NCBI GenBank assembly: GCA_965153355.1
Contig: OZ231127.1
Location: forward strand, 94,426,001-94,490,000
From: Flaccisagitta enflata
Taxonomy: Eukaryota; Chaetognatha; Sagittoidea; Aphragmophora
Length of the DNA: 64,000 nt
Direction: 5' to 3'
Below, piece by piece: positions 1 through 10,536 of this stretch; the first letter of the stretch is position 1; every line of letters begins with the position of its first letter. The translations under genes were made by a program, and so were the position numbers. A model generated the notes under the pieces. It was not told the origin of the DNA, made no database searches, and saw only the letters and a list, made by a program, of their open reading frames with translations.

Positions 1-574
1 AAACCCTGTTTTAAGGTTGTTTAGAGGTCAGCATATAATAGAGATATGCACACATAGTGTTTCTGGAGACCATTCAGGCCTGAGGGAGTATTTGTGGTAT
101 GATTATCTTTCCACCATAGTTGAAAAGATGGGATGAAACACACATGTTGCCTTCAACGCTCGCCATCTTAAAGCTGTGTGTGCAAGTGATAAAAAACTTA
201 ATCTTTTGCAGAAAGAGCAAAGATGACCAGATTGGTCAAGAATACTCGTCAGTTTATCATTGTTTTGTATTTCATTATTTTTCAAACATTGGGGCACAAC
301 TTGCTCAGACTTGCTCAGCAATTATTTCGCCCAAAAAGTTTTTTTGGCTCATAAATTTTGCATGAATAAACTGCAGATATTTAAAAACAAACATGTAGCA
401 CAATTGAGGTTTCTTTCTTTACAGTTGTAGTTCATGGGGATGTACTTTTGAGTGATTCAGTTGACAAATACTTACAGCACACTCTTATTAAGTACTTTTT
501 GCTCTAATTCTGTGCATATCAGAAATCTCAAAGATTTTACAGTCAAAAAGAATTCTTTGCATTAGAAACCACTC
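1..574. other. AT-rich sequence, nothing recognised
   Basis: Only short stop-delimited frames are present and none carries a recognisable domain. No repeat shared with the rest of the window was noticed here, apart from the start of the diverged repeat block that follows. Confidence 0.5.
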
Positions 575-985
575 AAGTTGTGGATGTGATCCCTCAGTGA
601 TGCACTTGACAAGGAGCTCCAAAACCCCCTGATGCAATCTTTTTTTTCATCTTATTGAATCAAATGCCTTGAAATTATTCATCTGAGAATAAAATTACCT
701 TTGCTGCATTTAGTTCTACATGAGTTGTGGAGAGGGCCCTCGATGATGCTGTTGACGATTAGTTCCAACATTTTTTGACTGCTCAAATGCCAAGTGACAT
801 TTTCAGATTTGTAATTGGGACAAAATCATTTGTCTAAATACATTTGACAAGATGACTTTTTAAAAACATAATTTTCCATTAGTTTGCATAGTTTCCCCTG
901 CCCTGAAAGGGATCCTTCAGTGATGCAGTTGACATACAGGTGCAACATACCCTTATTCAAATCAATTTTTTTTCTCTATATTCTT
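575..985. repeat. Diverged repeat units, family 'gatccttcagtgatgcagtt'
   Basis: This segment holds several diverged copies of a module with the phrase CTTCARTGATGCAGTTGACA followed by a short AGCTCCAR-type stretch (near 590, 735 and 912). A linker between copies includes TCTACATGAGTTGTGGAGAG and CAGATTTGTAAT. The same modules recur at 1553-1838 and 4128-4740, so this is an old tandem or dispersed repeat rather than unique sequence. No coding potential was seen. Confidence 0.7.
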
Positions 986-987
986 TA

Positions 988-1550
988 CCATCTTGGCCAT
1001 AAATAAACAGACAGTAGGTGTATAAGTTTATTGATTGATTTGAAGCAAACTACAAATACGTCAGAATATATCTTATATTAAGTGTGACCATGTTGGGCAT
1101 CCACCGCCGCCTGAACACGCTTTGGCATCGACTCATAGAGAGACTGAGGCTACTCTGAAGTGATGTGGATTCACACCTCTTATGCAATTCATTTCAGCCC
1201 TGTTTTGAATGTTGTTTTCCAGTGTTTCTGCAGGTTTTCCACTTGAATCTTTGAAATCTCAATTGGATCGAGATCTGGATTGATCTGGGCTAACCTTCGA
1301 TGAGTTTAACTCATCAATCTTACGGTACATTTGGCACAGTGCGACAGTGCACCATCTTCCATGAACTTAAAAAGAGCAAATGTTTTCTTTATTTGGCTTA
1401 TTTCTAAACAAAAAAAACACAGGAACCAGCTTGGTCTCAATTGATAGATTTTTTAAAGATGCAAATTTTGGAAAAAAATCATCTTAGTGCATTTAAAACT
1501 AAAAGAGTTATGACACTTCAAAGCTGTCCGTCTATTTATGGCCAAGATGG
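988..1550 (-). mobile_element. Tc1/mariner-type element, internally deleted, with TA target site
   Basis: The 27-bp terminal inverted repeats begin CCATCTTGGCCATAAATA on the left (988-1014) and are mirrored at 1524-1550. Each is flanked by TA (986-987 and 1551-1552), the target duplication of the Tc1/mariner superfamily. The interior carries the decayed C-terminus of a transposase on the minus strand. At 563 bp the element is less than half the length of an autonomous Tc1 element, so it is a deletion derivative and cannot move by itself. Confidence 0.85.
1081..1300 (-). pseudogene. Tc1-like transposase C-terminal remnant
   Basis: On the minus strand, 1278-1258 reads PDLDPIE, the block containing the last catalytic acid of Tc1 transposases (family form SPDLNPIE). 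Fifty codons later, in the same frame, comes LYESMPKRVQAAVDAQHGHT and then a stop at 1080-1078, matching the typical Tc1 C-terminus (MPRRVQAVIDA-GGHT). The spacing between blocks, about 66 residues to the end, is normal for the family. Several in-frame stops lie between the blocks and the N-terminal two thirds of the enzyme is missing, so this is a dead fragment. Confidence 0.85.
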
Positions 1551-2021
1551 TACAAAGCTGTGAAATTTACTTATCTAAAAACATAATTAGTTCAGCTGCT
1601 TACAATTCCACATGAGTTGTGGAGAGGCCCTTCAATGATGCTGTTGACAAGCTGTTTCAGCATACTTTGTGTGCTCCAATGCCAAGCGACGCCTTCAGAT
1701 TTGTAATCTACACAAAATTACATGTCTGTATACATTGGTCATTATGACTTTTTGAAAAACATAATTTTTCATTATTTTGCATAGCTTCTCATGGAGGGGA
1801 TCCTTCAATGATGCAGTTGACAAGCAGGGCAACACACACAGCTTTGAAGTGTCATAACTCTTTTAGTTTTAAATGCACTAAGATGATTTTTTTCCAAAAT
1901 TTGCATCTTTAAAAAATCTATCAATTGAGACCAAGCTGGTTCCTGTGTTTTTTTTTGTTTAGAAATAAGCCAAATAAAGAAAACATTTGCTCTTTTTAAG
2001 TTCATGGAAGATGGTGCACTG
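1345..2021. repeat. Long inverted repeat, arms about 183 bp
   Basis: Arm 1345-1527 and arm 1838-2021 are near-identical reverse complements separated by about 310 bp. Arm 1 is the right-hand end of the Tc1-like element up to its terminal repeat. Arm 2 is therefore a second, partial, oppositely oriented copy of the same element, broken at the terminal repeat on one side and joined to a 2-kb minisatellite element on the other. Transcripts would form a long hairpin. Confidence 0.85.
1553..1837. repeat. Diverged repeat units, second block
   Basis: Two further modules of the family at 575-985: TGAGTTGTGGAGAGGCCCTT around 1612, and the CAATGATGCAGTTGACAAGC phrase near 1806. The block forms the loop between the arms of the long inverted repeat. 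Confidence 0.65.
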
Positions 2022-2099
2022 GTTGGTCGGTCGTGGTGACACTGAGCTTTTTCGTCTTTGGGTCGTCTGGGTTATTTTGAATCATTTTTTGTTGTTTTT

Positions 2100-3032
2100 G
2101 GGAATTATTGGTTGCTTACTGATCATTTTTGGTCATTTTGGTCATTTTTGGTCATTTTTGGTCATTTGGTCATTTGGTTGTTTGGTTGTTTTGGTCATTT
2201 GGTCATTTTGGCCATTTTTAGTCAATTTTGATCAATTTTGATCAATTCTGATCATTTTGATCATTTTGGTCATTTTGGTCATGCTGGTCATTTTTGGTCA
2301 TCTTTGGTCATCTTTGGTCATTTTGGTCATTTTGGTCATTTTGGTCATTTTGGTCATTTGTCAATTTGGTCATTTTGGTCATTTTTGGTCATTTTTGGCC
2401 ATTTTTGGTCATTTTTGGCCATTTTTGGCAATTTTTGATCATTTCTGATCATTTTTGATCATTTTTGATCATTTTTGATCATTTTTTGTCATTTTTGATC
2501 ATTTTGGTCATTTTTGGTCTTATTTTGGTCCTATTTTGATCATTTTTGGTCATGTTTGGTCATTTTGGTCATTTTGGTCATTTTGGTCATTTTTGGTCAT
2601 TTTGGTCATTTTTGATCATTTTTGGTCATATTTGGGCATTTTTAGTCATTTTTGGTCATTTTTGGTCCTTTTGGGTCAATTTGGTCATTTTTGGTCATTT
2701 TGGTCATTTTGGTCATTTTTGATCATTTTTGGTCATTTTGGTCACTTTGATCATTTTTGGTCATTTTTGATCATTTTTGGTCATTTTTGGTCATTTTTGG
2801 TCATTTTTGGTCATTTTGGTCGTTTTTGGTCATTTTTGATCATTTTTGGTCATTTTTGGTCATTTTTGGTCATCTTTGGTCATCTTGGTCATTTTGGTCA
2901 TTATGGTCATTTTGGTCATTTTGGTCATTTTGGTCATTTTTGGTCATTTTTTGTCATTTTTGGTCATTTTTAGTCATTTGGTCATTTGGTCATTTGGTCA
3001 TTTGGTCATTTTGGTCATTTTGGTTAATTTAA
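2100..3032 (+). repeat. Minisatellite (GGTCATTTT)n and variants
   Basis: About 90 units of 9-10 bp: GGTCATTTT, GGTCATTTTT and GATCATTTTT. Long frames reading FGHFWSF are artefacts of this periodicity. Confidence 0.95.
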
Positions 3033-3965
3033 GTCTGCTGGTTGGTTGCTGGTTAAGTCGGCTGGTTGAAGTCTGCTGGTTAAAGTCTGCTGGTTAAAGT
3101 CTGGAGTAAGTCTGATGGTTAAAAGTCTGCACTGGTTTAAATCTGCTTTCAGTTTACATCTGCTGGTTTAAGTCTGCTGGTTTAAATCTATTGGGTTAAG
3201 AATCTGATGGTTAAAGTCTGCTGGTTTAAATCTGCTAGTTTAGAAGTCTGCTGATTTAAAACTAATGGTTTCAGTCTGCTGGTCTAATGGTTTAAGTCTG
3301 TTGGTTTAAGTCTGCTGGTTAAAATGATATTAAAGATAATTATGGTTTAAGTCTGGTTTAAGTCTGGTTTAAGTCTGGTTTATGTCTGGTTTAAGTCTGG
3401 TTTAAGTCTGGTTTAAGTATGGTTTAAGTCTGGTTAAAGTCTGGTTTATGTCTGGGTTTGGTCTGGTTTATGTCTGGTTTAGGTCTGGTTTAGGTCTGGT
3501 TAAGACTGGTTAAAAGCAATCTGATTTATGTCTGGTTTAGGTCTGGGTTAGGTCTGGTTTAGGTCTGGTCTATGTCTGGTTTTTGTCTGGTTTATATTTG
3601 ATTTAGGTCTGGTTTTGGTCTGGTTTTGGTCTGGCCTTGGTCTTGTTTAATTCTGGTTTGAGTCTGGTTTGAGTCTGGTTTGAGTCTGGTTTGATTAGGG
3701 TTTAAGCCTGGTTTGAGCCTGGCTTGAGCCTGGTTTTGGTCTGGTTTAAGTCTGGTTTGAGTCTGGTTTGAGTCTGGTTTGAGTCTGGTTTGAGTCTGGT
3801 TTGAGTCTTGTTTGAGTCTGGTTTGAGTCTGGTTTGAGTCTGGCTTACATCTGGTTTATGTCTGGTTTATGTCTGGTTTATGTTTGATTTAGGTCTGATT
3901 TCGGTCTGGTTTAATTCTGGTTTGAGTCTGGTTTGAGTCTGGTTTGAGTCTGATTTTCGATAAAA
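3033..3965 (+). repeat. Minisatellites (GTCTGCTGGTTTAA)n then (GTCTGGTTTRR)n
   Basis: A 14-bp-type unit (TCTGCTGGTTTAAG) occupies about 3035-3320. A related 11-bp unit (GTCTGGTTTAA, GTCTGGTTTGA) runs from about 3340 to 3955. The second unit looks like a contraction of the first, suggesting stepwise evolution inside the element. Confidence 0.95.
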
Positions 3966-4036
3966 AGATACAATAAGGAGTCAGGTCAGTTTAGTTATTT
4001 TTGTCCTGCACGCAACTTATAGGTGTTGGCCTTGTT

Positions 4037-4088
4037 TTGTTTAGAAATAAGCCAAATAAAGAAAACATTTGCTCTTTTTAAGTTCATG
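4037..4088 (+). repeat. 52-bp direct copy of 1960-2011
   Basis: The sequence starting TTGTTTAGAAATAAGCC and ending AAGTTCATGGA occurs immediately left and right of the 2-kb minisatellite element. It is part of the Tc1-like element arm. It is too long for a transposition duplication, so it probably records recombination or a tandem duplication around the insertion. Confidence 0.8.
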
Positions 4089-4740
4089 GAACAATCAGAT
4101 CTTTGTTATTCCTCATACTGTTTACAAAGCTGTAAAAGTTACTTATCTGATTAAAAAAAAACTTCCGCTGCATTTAGTTCTACATGAGTTGTGGAGAGGT
4201 TTTACAAGATTTTTTGAGTGGTCCTTCAATGATGTTTTTGACGAGCTGTTCCAGCATACCTTGAGAGTTGACATGCCTAGTGGCACCTTCAGATTTGTAA
4301 TCTACACAGAATATCTTTTCTGAATACATTGATTTTATGATTTAAATTACATTTTGAAGAACATGATTTTTCATCCTTTTGCATTGTCTCTTGTGGAAGA
4401 GATCCTTCAGTGATGCAGTTGACAAGCAGCTCCAGCCCACCCTGATTCAAATAATTGTTTTTTTCCACTAATTACATTTATAGCTGTGAAACTTACTTAT
4501 CTGAAAATAAATAACTTCTGCTGCATATAGTTCTACATGATTTATTGAGAGGTCCTGCAATGATGCTGTTGATGAGCTGTTCCAGCATATCTTGACCTGC
4601 TCATATGCTTGATGGAACCTTCAAATTAGTAATCCACACAAAATTTCATGTCTGAAAACATTGATCATGATAACTTTTTGAAAAATACGATTTTTCATCA
4701 TTTTACATGGCCTCTCTGTAGAAATGTCTCTGATCTTAGT
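4089..4740. repeat. Diverged repeat units, third and fourth blocks
   Basis: Two more modules of the family first seen at 575-985: CTACATGAGTTGTGGAGAGG near 4180 with CCTTCAATGATGTTTTTGAC, and TTCTACATGATTTATTGAG near 4530. Units are roughly 330-400 bp and strongly diverged. No coding potential was seen. Confidence 0.65.
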
Positions 4741-5002
4741 TATTTCCCAAGTCAAGGAAGCTTCTTTGACTTAGTAATCAACCTAATCTCTGAAATGATC
4801 TTTCTCTGAGAAATATAACTACTAATAGAGAGTTATACCTATACCAGTTTGTCCACTGACAGTAGAGAGATGAGGTGAAGTAAAATTGTATTTTCATGAA
4901 TTTATTATGTGTAAACAAAACTCGTGATTCAGCCACTTGGAGAGCGCTGAAATTTATCATCTTGTGCCTAATAAGTAATAATGATTCTATCAATTGCTGA
5001 TG

Positions 5003-5104
5003 TTCCTCGAAATGAGGTTTTGTCCGTCCGTTCATCCGTCCGTCCGTCCGTCATGCTCAAGTTGGAAATCACCCGGCGCACCGCCTTGGCCTACTTGGCC
5101 TTGT
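5003..5104 (+). mobile_element. HEE copy, short GGCC class, degenerate
   Basis: A CCTC-GAAAT-GAGG stem opens the copy, followed by (GTCC)n. The end reads GGCGCACCGCCTTGGCC then TACTTGGCCTTGT, with the 3' hairpin GGCC-TACTT-GGCC shared with the copies at 54401, 56910 and 58122. The 5' hairpin does not match the class consensus, so this copy is decayed or recombined. Confidence 0.6.
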
Positions 5105-5214
5105 CCCTGAAGCTATGCCTACGTCAAATGTTGTTTCGTTTCTTGCTGAATATCCAATTATCCATATACATGTATGTAATTCAAGTTTTCAACAGTTGAA
5201 CTACGTTGGCTTTC

Positions 5215-5398
5215 TGTTTCTTTGTCGGTCGGTCAGTCGGTCGGTCGGTCGGTCGGTCGGTTGGTTGGTCGGTCGGTCGGTTGGTCGGTCCCCATTTCAC
5301 TTTTTCTTTGGCCTCACTGCTCCTTGCCAAATGCTTTGGGCAAATACTGCCCCTGCCCACCCGCACGCGACTGAGGTAGCCGTGTATCCGGCCTTGTT
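5215..5398 (+). mobile_element. HEE copy, GCACGCGACT class, 5' hairpin missing
   Basis: A (GGTC)n tract with GGTTGGTC variants is followed by CCCCTGCCCACCCGCACGC, GACTGAGGTAGCCGTGTATC and CGGCCTTGTTT. The 3' hairpin is GCCG-TGTATC-CGGC. The normal AGTCGCGTGCACGCGACT start is absent. Confidence 0.75.
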
Positions 5399-5467
5399 TC
5401 TTCAATAGTAAAAGCTTTACGTGACAGTGGTTGAATCATGAAGTGTCCCGGATGGCTCCTTCATCTA

Positions 5468-5954
5468 CAGTATGATTCATCTCGTTTGCAACATTTGATG
5501 AGGGCATAAATCCTAAAGTTATAAAGATAATTAAATTCTGAAAAAAATCTCTGGATGATAAATGTCGTGCAATTTCTTAAGAACAACTTAAGAACAATTT
5601 TTAAAGATTTAAAAAAAAAATGACCCTTTTCTTACATACATTTTGAAAATTTTGGTTTTCAAAATATACCATTTTGTCATGCTTTTAAAAAACTGATTTT
5701 TTAAAAGATTTGTCTCATTTCTGAACATTTGAGTTTTTGACACCAGATTGGCTCAAAATCAAAGATGTTCAATAGTTTTTGGAGAAACAAAAAGAGAAAA
5801 ATAGCCTTTTGGCATTATTTTCAAATCTTCAAAAATTGTTCATAAGAAATTGCAAGACATTCATCTTTCAGAGATTTTTTTCAGAATTTAATTATCTTTA
5901 TTACTTTAGGAGCTACATCCTCATCAAATGTTGCAAACAAGATGAATCATACTG
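5468..5954. mobile_element. TA-flanked long-TIR element, CAGTATGATT family
   Basis: Terminal inverted repeats of about 110 bp begin CAGTATGATTCATCTCGTTT on the left and end with its reverse complement (ATCATACTG). TA lies directly outside both ends (5466-5467, 5955-5956). A second copy lies at 60524-61289. The 487-bp interior has no transposase. TA target sites suggest mobilisation by a Tc1/mariner-type enzyme, which is an inference. Confidence 0.8.
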
Positions 5955-5956
5955 TA

Positions 5957-6889
5957 ATCCCAGAACATGGTGTAATTTGTGTGAATCAGTCAAAGGAGCA
6001 ATTTGAACAATGATTATAAACAAATAACTATTGTGGCAGACTCGTATGTGGCCATTGAATGTATCAAATTTCATCACAGATAAAGAACAATGAAAAGATC
6101 AACAAAAACCCTTAGTTTTTAATCTCAAAATAATTTTCACACTGATGGTTGCAAACTGATTTTCCTCATTCAAAAATAGTGAGGTTCCAAAAAGCTAAGA
6201 TTCTACTATTTTCCAAAAACAAGCCTTGATTTTGAGTTTCAAAAAATCAGTTTTTGACCTGATTTATCATAAAAATTTATTTTGAGGAGTTATCAATTCT
6301 CTTCAGAACGCGACCAATAGGCTGGGATTTGTGGCTTAATTTTGGTAAGGAACATCTTTTGTTAGGGAAAACGTTATGGCATTTAAGCAATGATAATGTT
6401 ACCTTTAAGGTATAAACTGTTTTTATTTAAAAGTTTTTTTTGGGACTTACCGAACACTTTTAGGTACATTCAGTATCTAAAAAAAATTATCCTAACTACT
6501 GTATGATAAAAGTAAATATAGTTTTCATATTGGCAGGTGTCTGCGTGTATAAGTCATCTGCCAGTGTGTGATTGATAGTTTTAGAAATGATAAACATTTA
6601 CGCCAGCGCCAATATGATCTTTGCTACCTAAGTGAAATGAAGATGCTACCTAAATGAAATTAAGAAGATACTAACTTGGAAAAAAATGTGTTTGGACTAA
6701 TTTCTCTTGCTAGAGCTGGAATAAACCAATCACATAAAAATCAGTTTTAAAAATTAAAGCTCATCAAACTTTCTGACAATCGCTCATTTCAGTTTTCAAT
6801 TTGAATTTCAAAAATCTTGCATATTTCCAGGCTTCCAAATTCCAATCAGCAAAAATTTTGTTCAAAGTATTTTGGCTGAAAAGGAAAAT
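5957..6889. other. AT-rich intergenic sequence
   Basis: Nothing recognisable as coding or as a delimited repeat was seen. Frames are short and have no domain signature. Confidence 0.5.
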
Positions 6890-7050
6890 AGAGTTGAGCT
6901 TCACTCAAGGGACTAGGAAAAACTATGCCTTACAGTGAAGCTGCTTTATTGTCAATATAGATATAACTAAAAAACTCTGGTCAGACTGTATGTTCTATAC
7001 CTCATAGGCAGGCATGCCTTAATTGCGGATGCACTCTACACTATATATCT
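6890..7050. repeat. Dispersed repeat shared with 21330-21500
   Basis: The segment around TTACAGTGAAGCTGCTTTAT and the phrase GGCATGCCTTAATTGCGGAT matches 21380-21490 (CTAGTGAAGCTTTTTTATTG; GGCATGCCTTGTTAGCGGGT) in the same order and orientation. This is an old interspersed repeat whose ends could not be defined. Confidence 0.6.
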
Positions 7051-7149
7051 CTGCTCCTGAGCATCGTAGCAAGATGCGGATTGCACCATTGGATAGAGCA
7101 CGAAAAACTATTTTTTCTGTCTTTTCTGATGTCATGATGCAATATGACG

Positions 7150-7442
7150 TATCTCTACCACCAAGCCAGTAAAAACATTGACATCTTCAACATCTCGAAA
7201 TTGGCTGTCTGATTCTCCTTCTAAAAAAGATGATGAAGATCTGTTGATCAAATGATTGGTGATCATGAGGCCAACTGAATCATGACACAAATATTTTCTA
7301 ATGTATGTCTTGAAAATCACTCGGAAGCACCTTGATTGCTGATTACTTGACCAACTGAACCTCCTCATTCTTTTTGGAGGGAGACTCAGACAGCCAATTT
7401 CTTTACGTTTAAGATGTCAACGTTTTTACTGGCATCGGGGTA
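7150..7442. repeat. Inverted repeat, arms about 80 bp
   Basis: Arm 7150-7232 (containing GCCAGTAAAAACATTGACAT and AAATTGGCTGTCTGATTCTC) is the reverse complement of 7365-7442, with scattered mismatches. The loop is about 130 bp. It resembles a foldback element, but its ends are not sharply defined. Confidence 0.75.
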
Positions 7443-7460
7443 GACAGGTTTTGGCATTAC

Positions 7461-7508
7461 TGCTCCTGCCAAACCGTCCACGACTGAATTGCCGTGTATC
7501 CGGCCTTG
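7461..7508 (+). mobile_element. HEE 3'-end fragment
   Basis: Only the terminal part is present: CTCCTGCCAAACCGTCCACG, then ACTGAATTGCCGTGTATCCG and GCCTTGTT. It keeps the 3' hairpin. The upstream part has been replaced by the end of the inverted repeat. Confidence 0.65.
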
Positions 7509-7775
7509 TTGATTTGAGCATGCAAGTGCAAGAAAGCATGCCAATAAGCATAGCTGGATGTCTGGTTTAATGATTTTAAATATTTTAGCTTATCTAGCTC
7601 ATTTGGCTCAGTCCTATTTTTCTCTGCTTTTCAGTGCAATCAATACATACAATTGCTCTTGATTTGATCTAACAAATAAAAGATTGCTTTGACTAAAAAC
7701 AAAAGCTTGATGAAAAGTGACCAATCCTTACGACTTTTTTCCTCACGGTGACAGCCGCCATTACAGGTAAAAACA
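7509..7775 (+). repeat. Dispersed repeat shared with 63138-63385
   Basis: The segment begins TTTGAGCATGCAAGTGCAAG and includes TAGCTCATTTGGCTCAG, ATTTTTCTCTGCTTTTCAGT and TTTTTTCCTCACGGTGACAG. The same order occurs near the right end of the window. There the first module is present three times in tandem. Confidence 0.75.
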
Positions 7776-8360
7776 AGAAATTATCTTGGCTGGATAACAG
7801 AAAATAACCAGAAAAATGGTGTTTTTCCCTCTGCAATTTTTTGAAACCTTCTTTTTAAGTTCATATGAACCAAAAATGTTCTGCTCGGTGACATTCACTT
7901 CATCTTTTGAATACAGACCGACCGAACCTCCGGTTCGAACTGTTTTTACTGTACGGATCACTCTCCCAGCTCCGTCACTGAATCCGGAGTGGTCAGTTAT
8001 CAGTAGGTCACCGAATTCAGTAGGTCAATAAACCGAAGTTTGATGTTTTGTTTACTTTTCCTATCGAACGTGCAAATTGGGACTCCAGAATTGCCCTCTA
8101 ACACGAAAGATGATTCCACAACAAAACATACATCTGCATTTCCTTTTCCTAACGAATTTACATTGCTCATGCTTCCTTTACAAATAAGATCAATCCCCCC
8201 TTTCCTCATCAAAAGAAGGAAAGATCGCCGATCGCGATCGAGACTTGATGCTTCGCTTGCAACTAAATCCTTGACAATGTTGGTGTAAATCAATTCTCTT
8301 TAAAAAAAGAATTCTTTGGTGTTGTTTGTTGATCTCAGGCTGTCCGTCCGTCTGTCCCTG

Positions 8361-8491
<131 letters not shown>

Positions 8492-8605
8492 ATGTTTAGG
8501 GATCGTCTGAAGGTTAACTTCGGCTTCGACCTTCGGGTCAGTATACTGCCCTAATAATCGAAATTAACATTATTCTTCTTTGAAAAGTAAAATGTCTCAT
8601 TTATG

Positions 8606-8730
<125 letters not shown>

Positions 8731-9049
8731 TATAAATAATTACATAAGAAAAATTATAAGAAAAAATCCTATGCTTAATATTTTTTCTTCATAGGTTGAT
8801 TTGAAATAAAGAAATATATATTAAAATTTTTTAATTTTTTTTCAAAAATTAATGTTAGTGAACAATATTTCGTTATGTCTCCTATTACAGTTAAAAAAAG
8901 GTTAACAAATAGATTTTGTATAAAATTTGATTTGATTTTTGTTTCTTTAACTTAACCTATCAACGTAAAAAAAATAATATAGTATTTTTTTTTAATTCTA
9001 TTTTTTAATAATTAATATCTATACCTATTTTTATGAAATTCTTTTTCCA

Positions 9050-9077
9050 TATCTTTTTCTTTCTCTCTTTCTTTTCT

Positions 9078-9143
<66 letters not shown>

Positions 9144-9176
9144 CTTTTTTCTCTCTCTTTTTTTTTCTCTCTCTTT

Positions 9177-9232
<56 letters not shown>

Positions 9233-9233
9233 C
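9050..9233 (+). repeat. (CT)n microsatellite with T-rich interruptions
   Basis: Two long CT blocks separated by TTTTCTTTTTT interruptions, together about 180 bp of uninterrupted pyrimidine. Confidence 0.95.
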
Positions 9234-9317
9234 TCTTGCATAAAACATTTTGAACATTTTCGTTAAAGCGGACCCGTGCTGCCTAAGTAGGTTGTGGCAA
9301 GAGGGGGGAGTAGTGGG

Positions 9318-9772
9318 CGAGCTGGCACACATATGGGGGATTTTCTCCTCCTCCTCCTCCTCCTCCGTCCCTCCCCCCTCAAATCCCAGACTCAAGGCTC
9401 AAATTCCAGTCCCAAGGCCCAAATCCCAGTCTCGAGGCCCAAATTCCAGTCTCGAGGCCCAAATCCTAGCCTCAAGGCCCAAATCCTAGCCTGGAGGCTG
9501 AGATTTGGGCCTCAAGGTTGAGATCTGGGCCTCTAGGCTGAGATTTTGACATTGAGGCTGAGATTTGGGCTCCAAGACTGAAATCTGGGCCTCCAGGCTA
9601 GGATTTAGGCCTTGAGGCTAGGATTTGGGCCTTGAGGCTTGGATGTGGGCCTCAAGACTGGGATTTGGGCCTCGAGACTGGAATTTAGGCCTCGAGACTG
9701 GGATTTGAAGGGGGGACGTAGGAGGAGAAGGAGAAGAAGAAGGATATAATCCCCCATATGTGTGAAAGCATA
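9318..9772. repeat. Palindromic minisatellite block
   Basis: The left arm (CACACATATGGGGGATT, a CTC-rich stretch, then 20-bp units like AAATCCCAGTCTCGAGGCCC) is mirrored on the right, where units read GGGCCTCGAGACTGGGATTT and the block closes with AATCCCCCATATGTGTG. The whole forms a large imperfect palindrome with its centre near 9540. A related 20-bp minisatellite lies at 35300-35690 without the inverted half. Confidence 0.85.
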
Positions 9773-9974
9773 GGTCATCGACCCCTTCGGGGCCGCTGCC
9801 CAAAAAGCCGGATACACAAAGTGCTACTCTAGTCACTTACAGATAGGCAAGGGCAATGATGGGGAAAGGTACTGTGGCATCTAAGTTGGAGCAGTGAGCT
9901 TAAAATGCTTAAAAAAAAGCTAACCAAGGAAAATGGGGACTATTTGACAGATAAAGCGAGGTAGCGTTACGTAA

Positions 9975-10100
9975 AATTAAAAAATAATAACTTCGGTTTC
10001 TGACTTCGGTAAACTTCCGCTTCGGTTTCGGTCAGTTATTCACTGTCAACTTCGGCTTCGGTTCGACTTCGGTTTACCTACCTTCGGTCGACCTCTACTT
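9975..10100 (+). repeat. Short TTCGGY-rich repeats
   Basis: Irregular repeats of ACTTCGGTTT and CTTCGGTTCGACTTCGGTTT. No other content recognised. Confidence 0.6.
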
Positions 10101-10354
10101 TTGAAAATATTCAAAATGGTCATGAAAAAGATATTCATATTTTCATCTCTTAGAGATACAGTAAATGAGGGCCCAGTTTTTTGCTTAATCGTCAAAAAGA
10201 GGAAGGAAATAATTTTGGGATAACACGAAACACATTTTTTTTTTGGTGACTCGTGAGACCGGGGGGCCAAGGGCAGGAACATACGATCGAGTGACCAAGG
10301 GTAGGGTTGTTGTTGTGTTGTTATTTGCCGGGGAGTCTTACCCGGATGTGGAAG

Positions 10355-10475
10355 CGATTTTAGTACCGCTTCCACCGCTTCCGCTTCCGCTTCCGCTTCC
10401 ATTTTGTAGTACAAATACTAGTAGTTATCCCATCCTCCAAAATGGAAGCGGTCAATCGCTTCCACATCCATAATG
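10355..10475. repeat. (CTTCCG)n with inverted partner
   Basis: A CCGCTTCCACCGCTTCCG hexamer tract at 10362-10405 is followed by AAATGGAAGCGGTCAATCGC and CTTCCACATCC, so GGAAGCGG-type segments face each other. This gives a potential small foldback. Confidence 0.6.
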
Positions 10476-10536
10476 GGAAAGTGTATAGATTCGGCTTCTT
10501 CAAGAGGCTAAGCGGCCACCACATTGGGCTCATGTA

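Larger units (their letters stand above)
2022..4036 (+). mobile_element. Hairpin-ended element (HEE), 2-kb minisatellite form, 5' end truncated
   Basis: This copy starts at GGTTGGTCGGTCG-type sequence, runs through three minisatellite blocks and ends GCACGCAACTTATAGGTGTT followed by GGCCTTGTT. A second copy of the same architecture lies at 52005-53973, sharing block order, the linker near 3318 (53186 there) and the unique tail starting CGATAAAAAGATACAATAAG. Unlike that copy, it lacks the AGTCGCGTGCACGCGACT hairpin and abuts a partial Tc1-like copy. No coding region: frames here are translations of the repeat. Confidence 0.75.

Noticed and set aside
2536-2973. Frames of repeated FGHFWSF residues
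   Set aside because: Translation of the 9-10 bp GGTCATTTT minisatellite; all frames stay open because the unit lacks stops.
4037-4088. 52-bp direct repeats around the 2-kb element as a target-site duplication
   Set aside because: Far longer than any transposition duplication, and the sequence belongs to the neighbouring Tc1-like arm.
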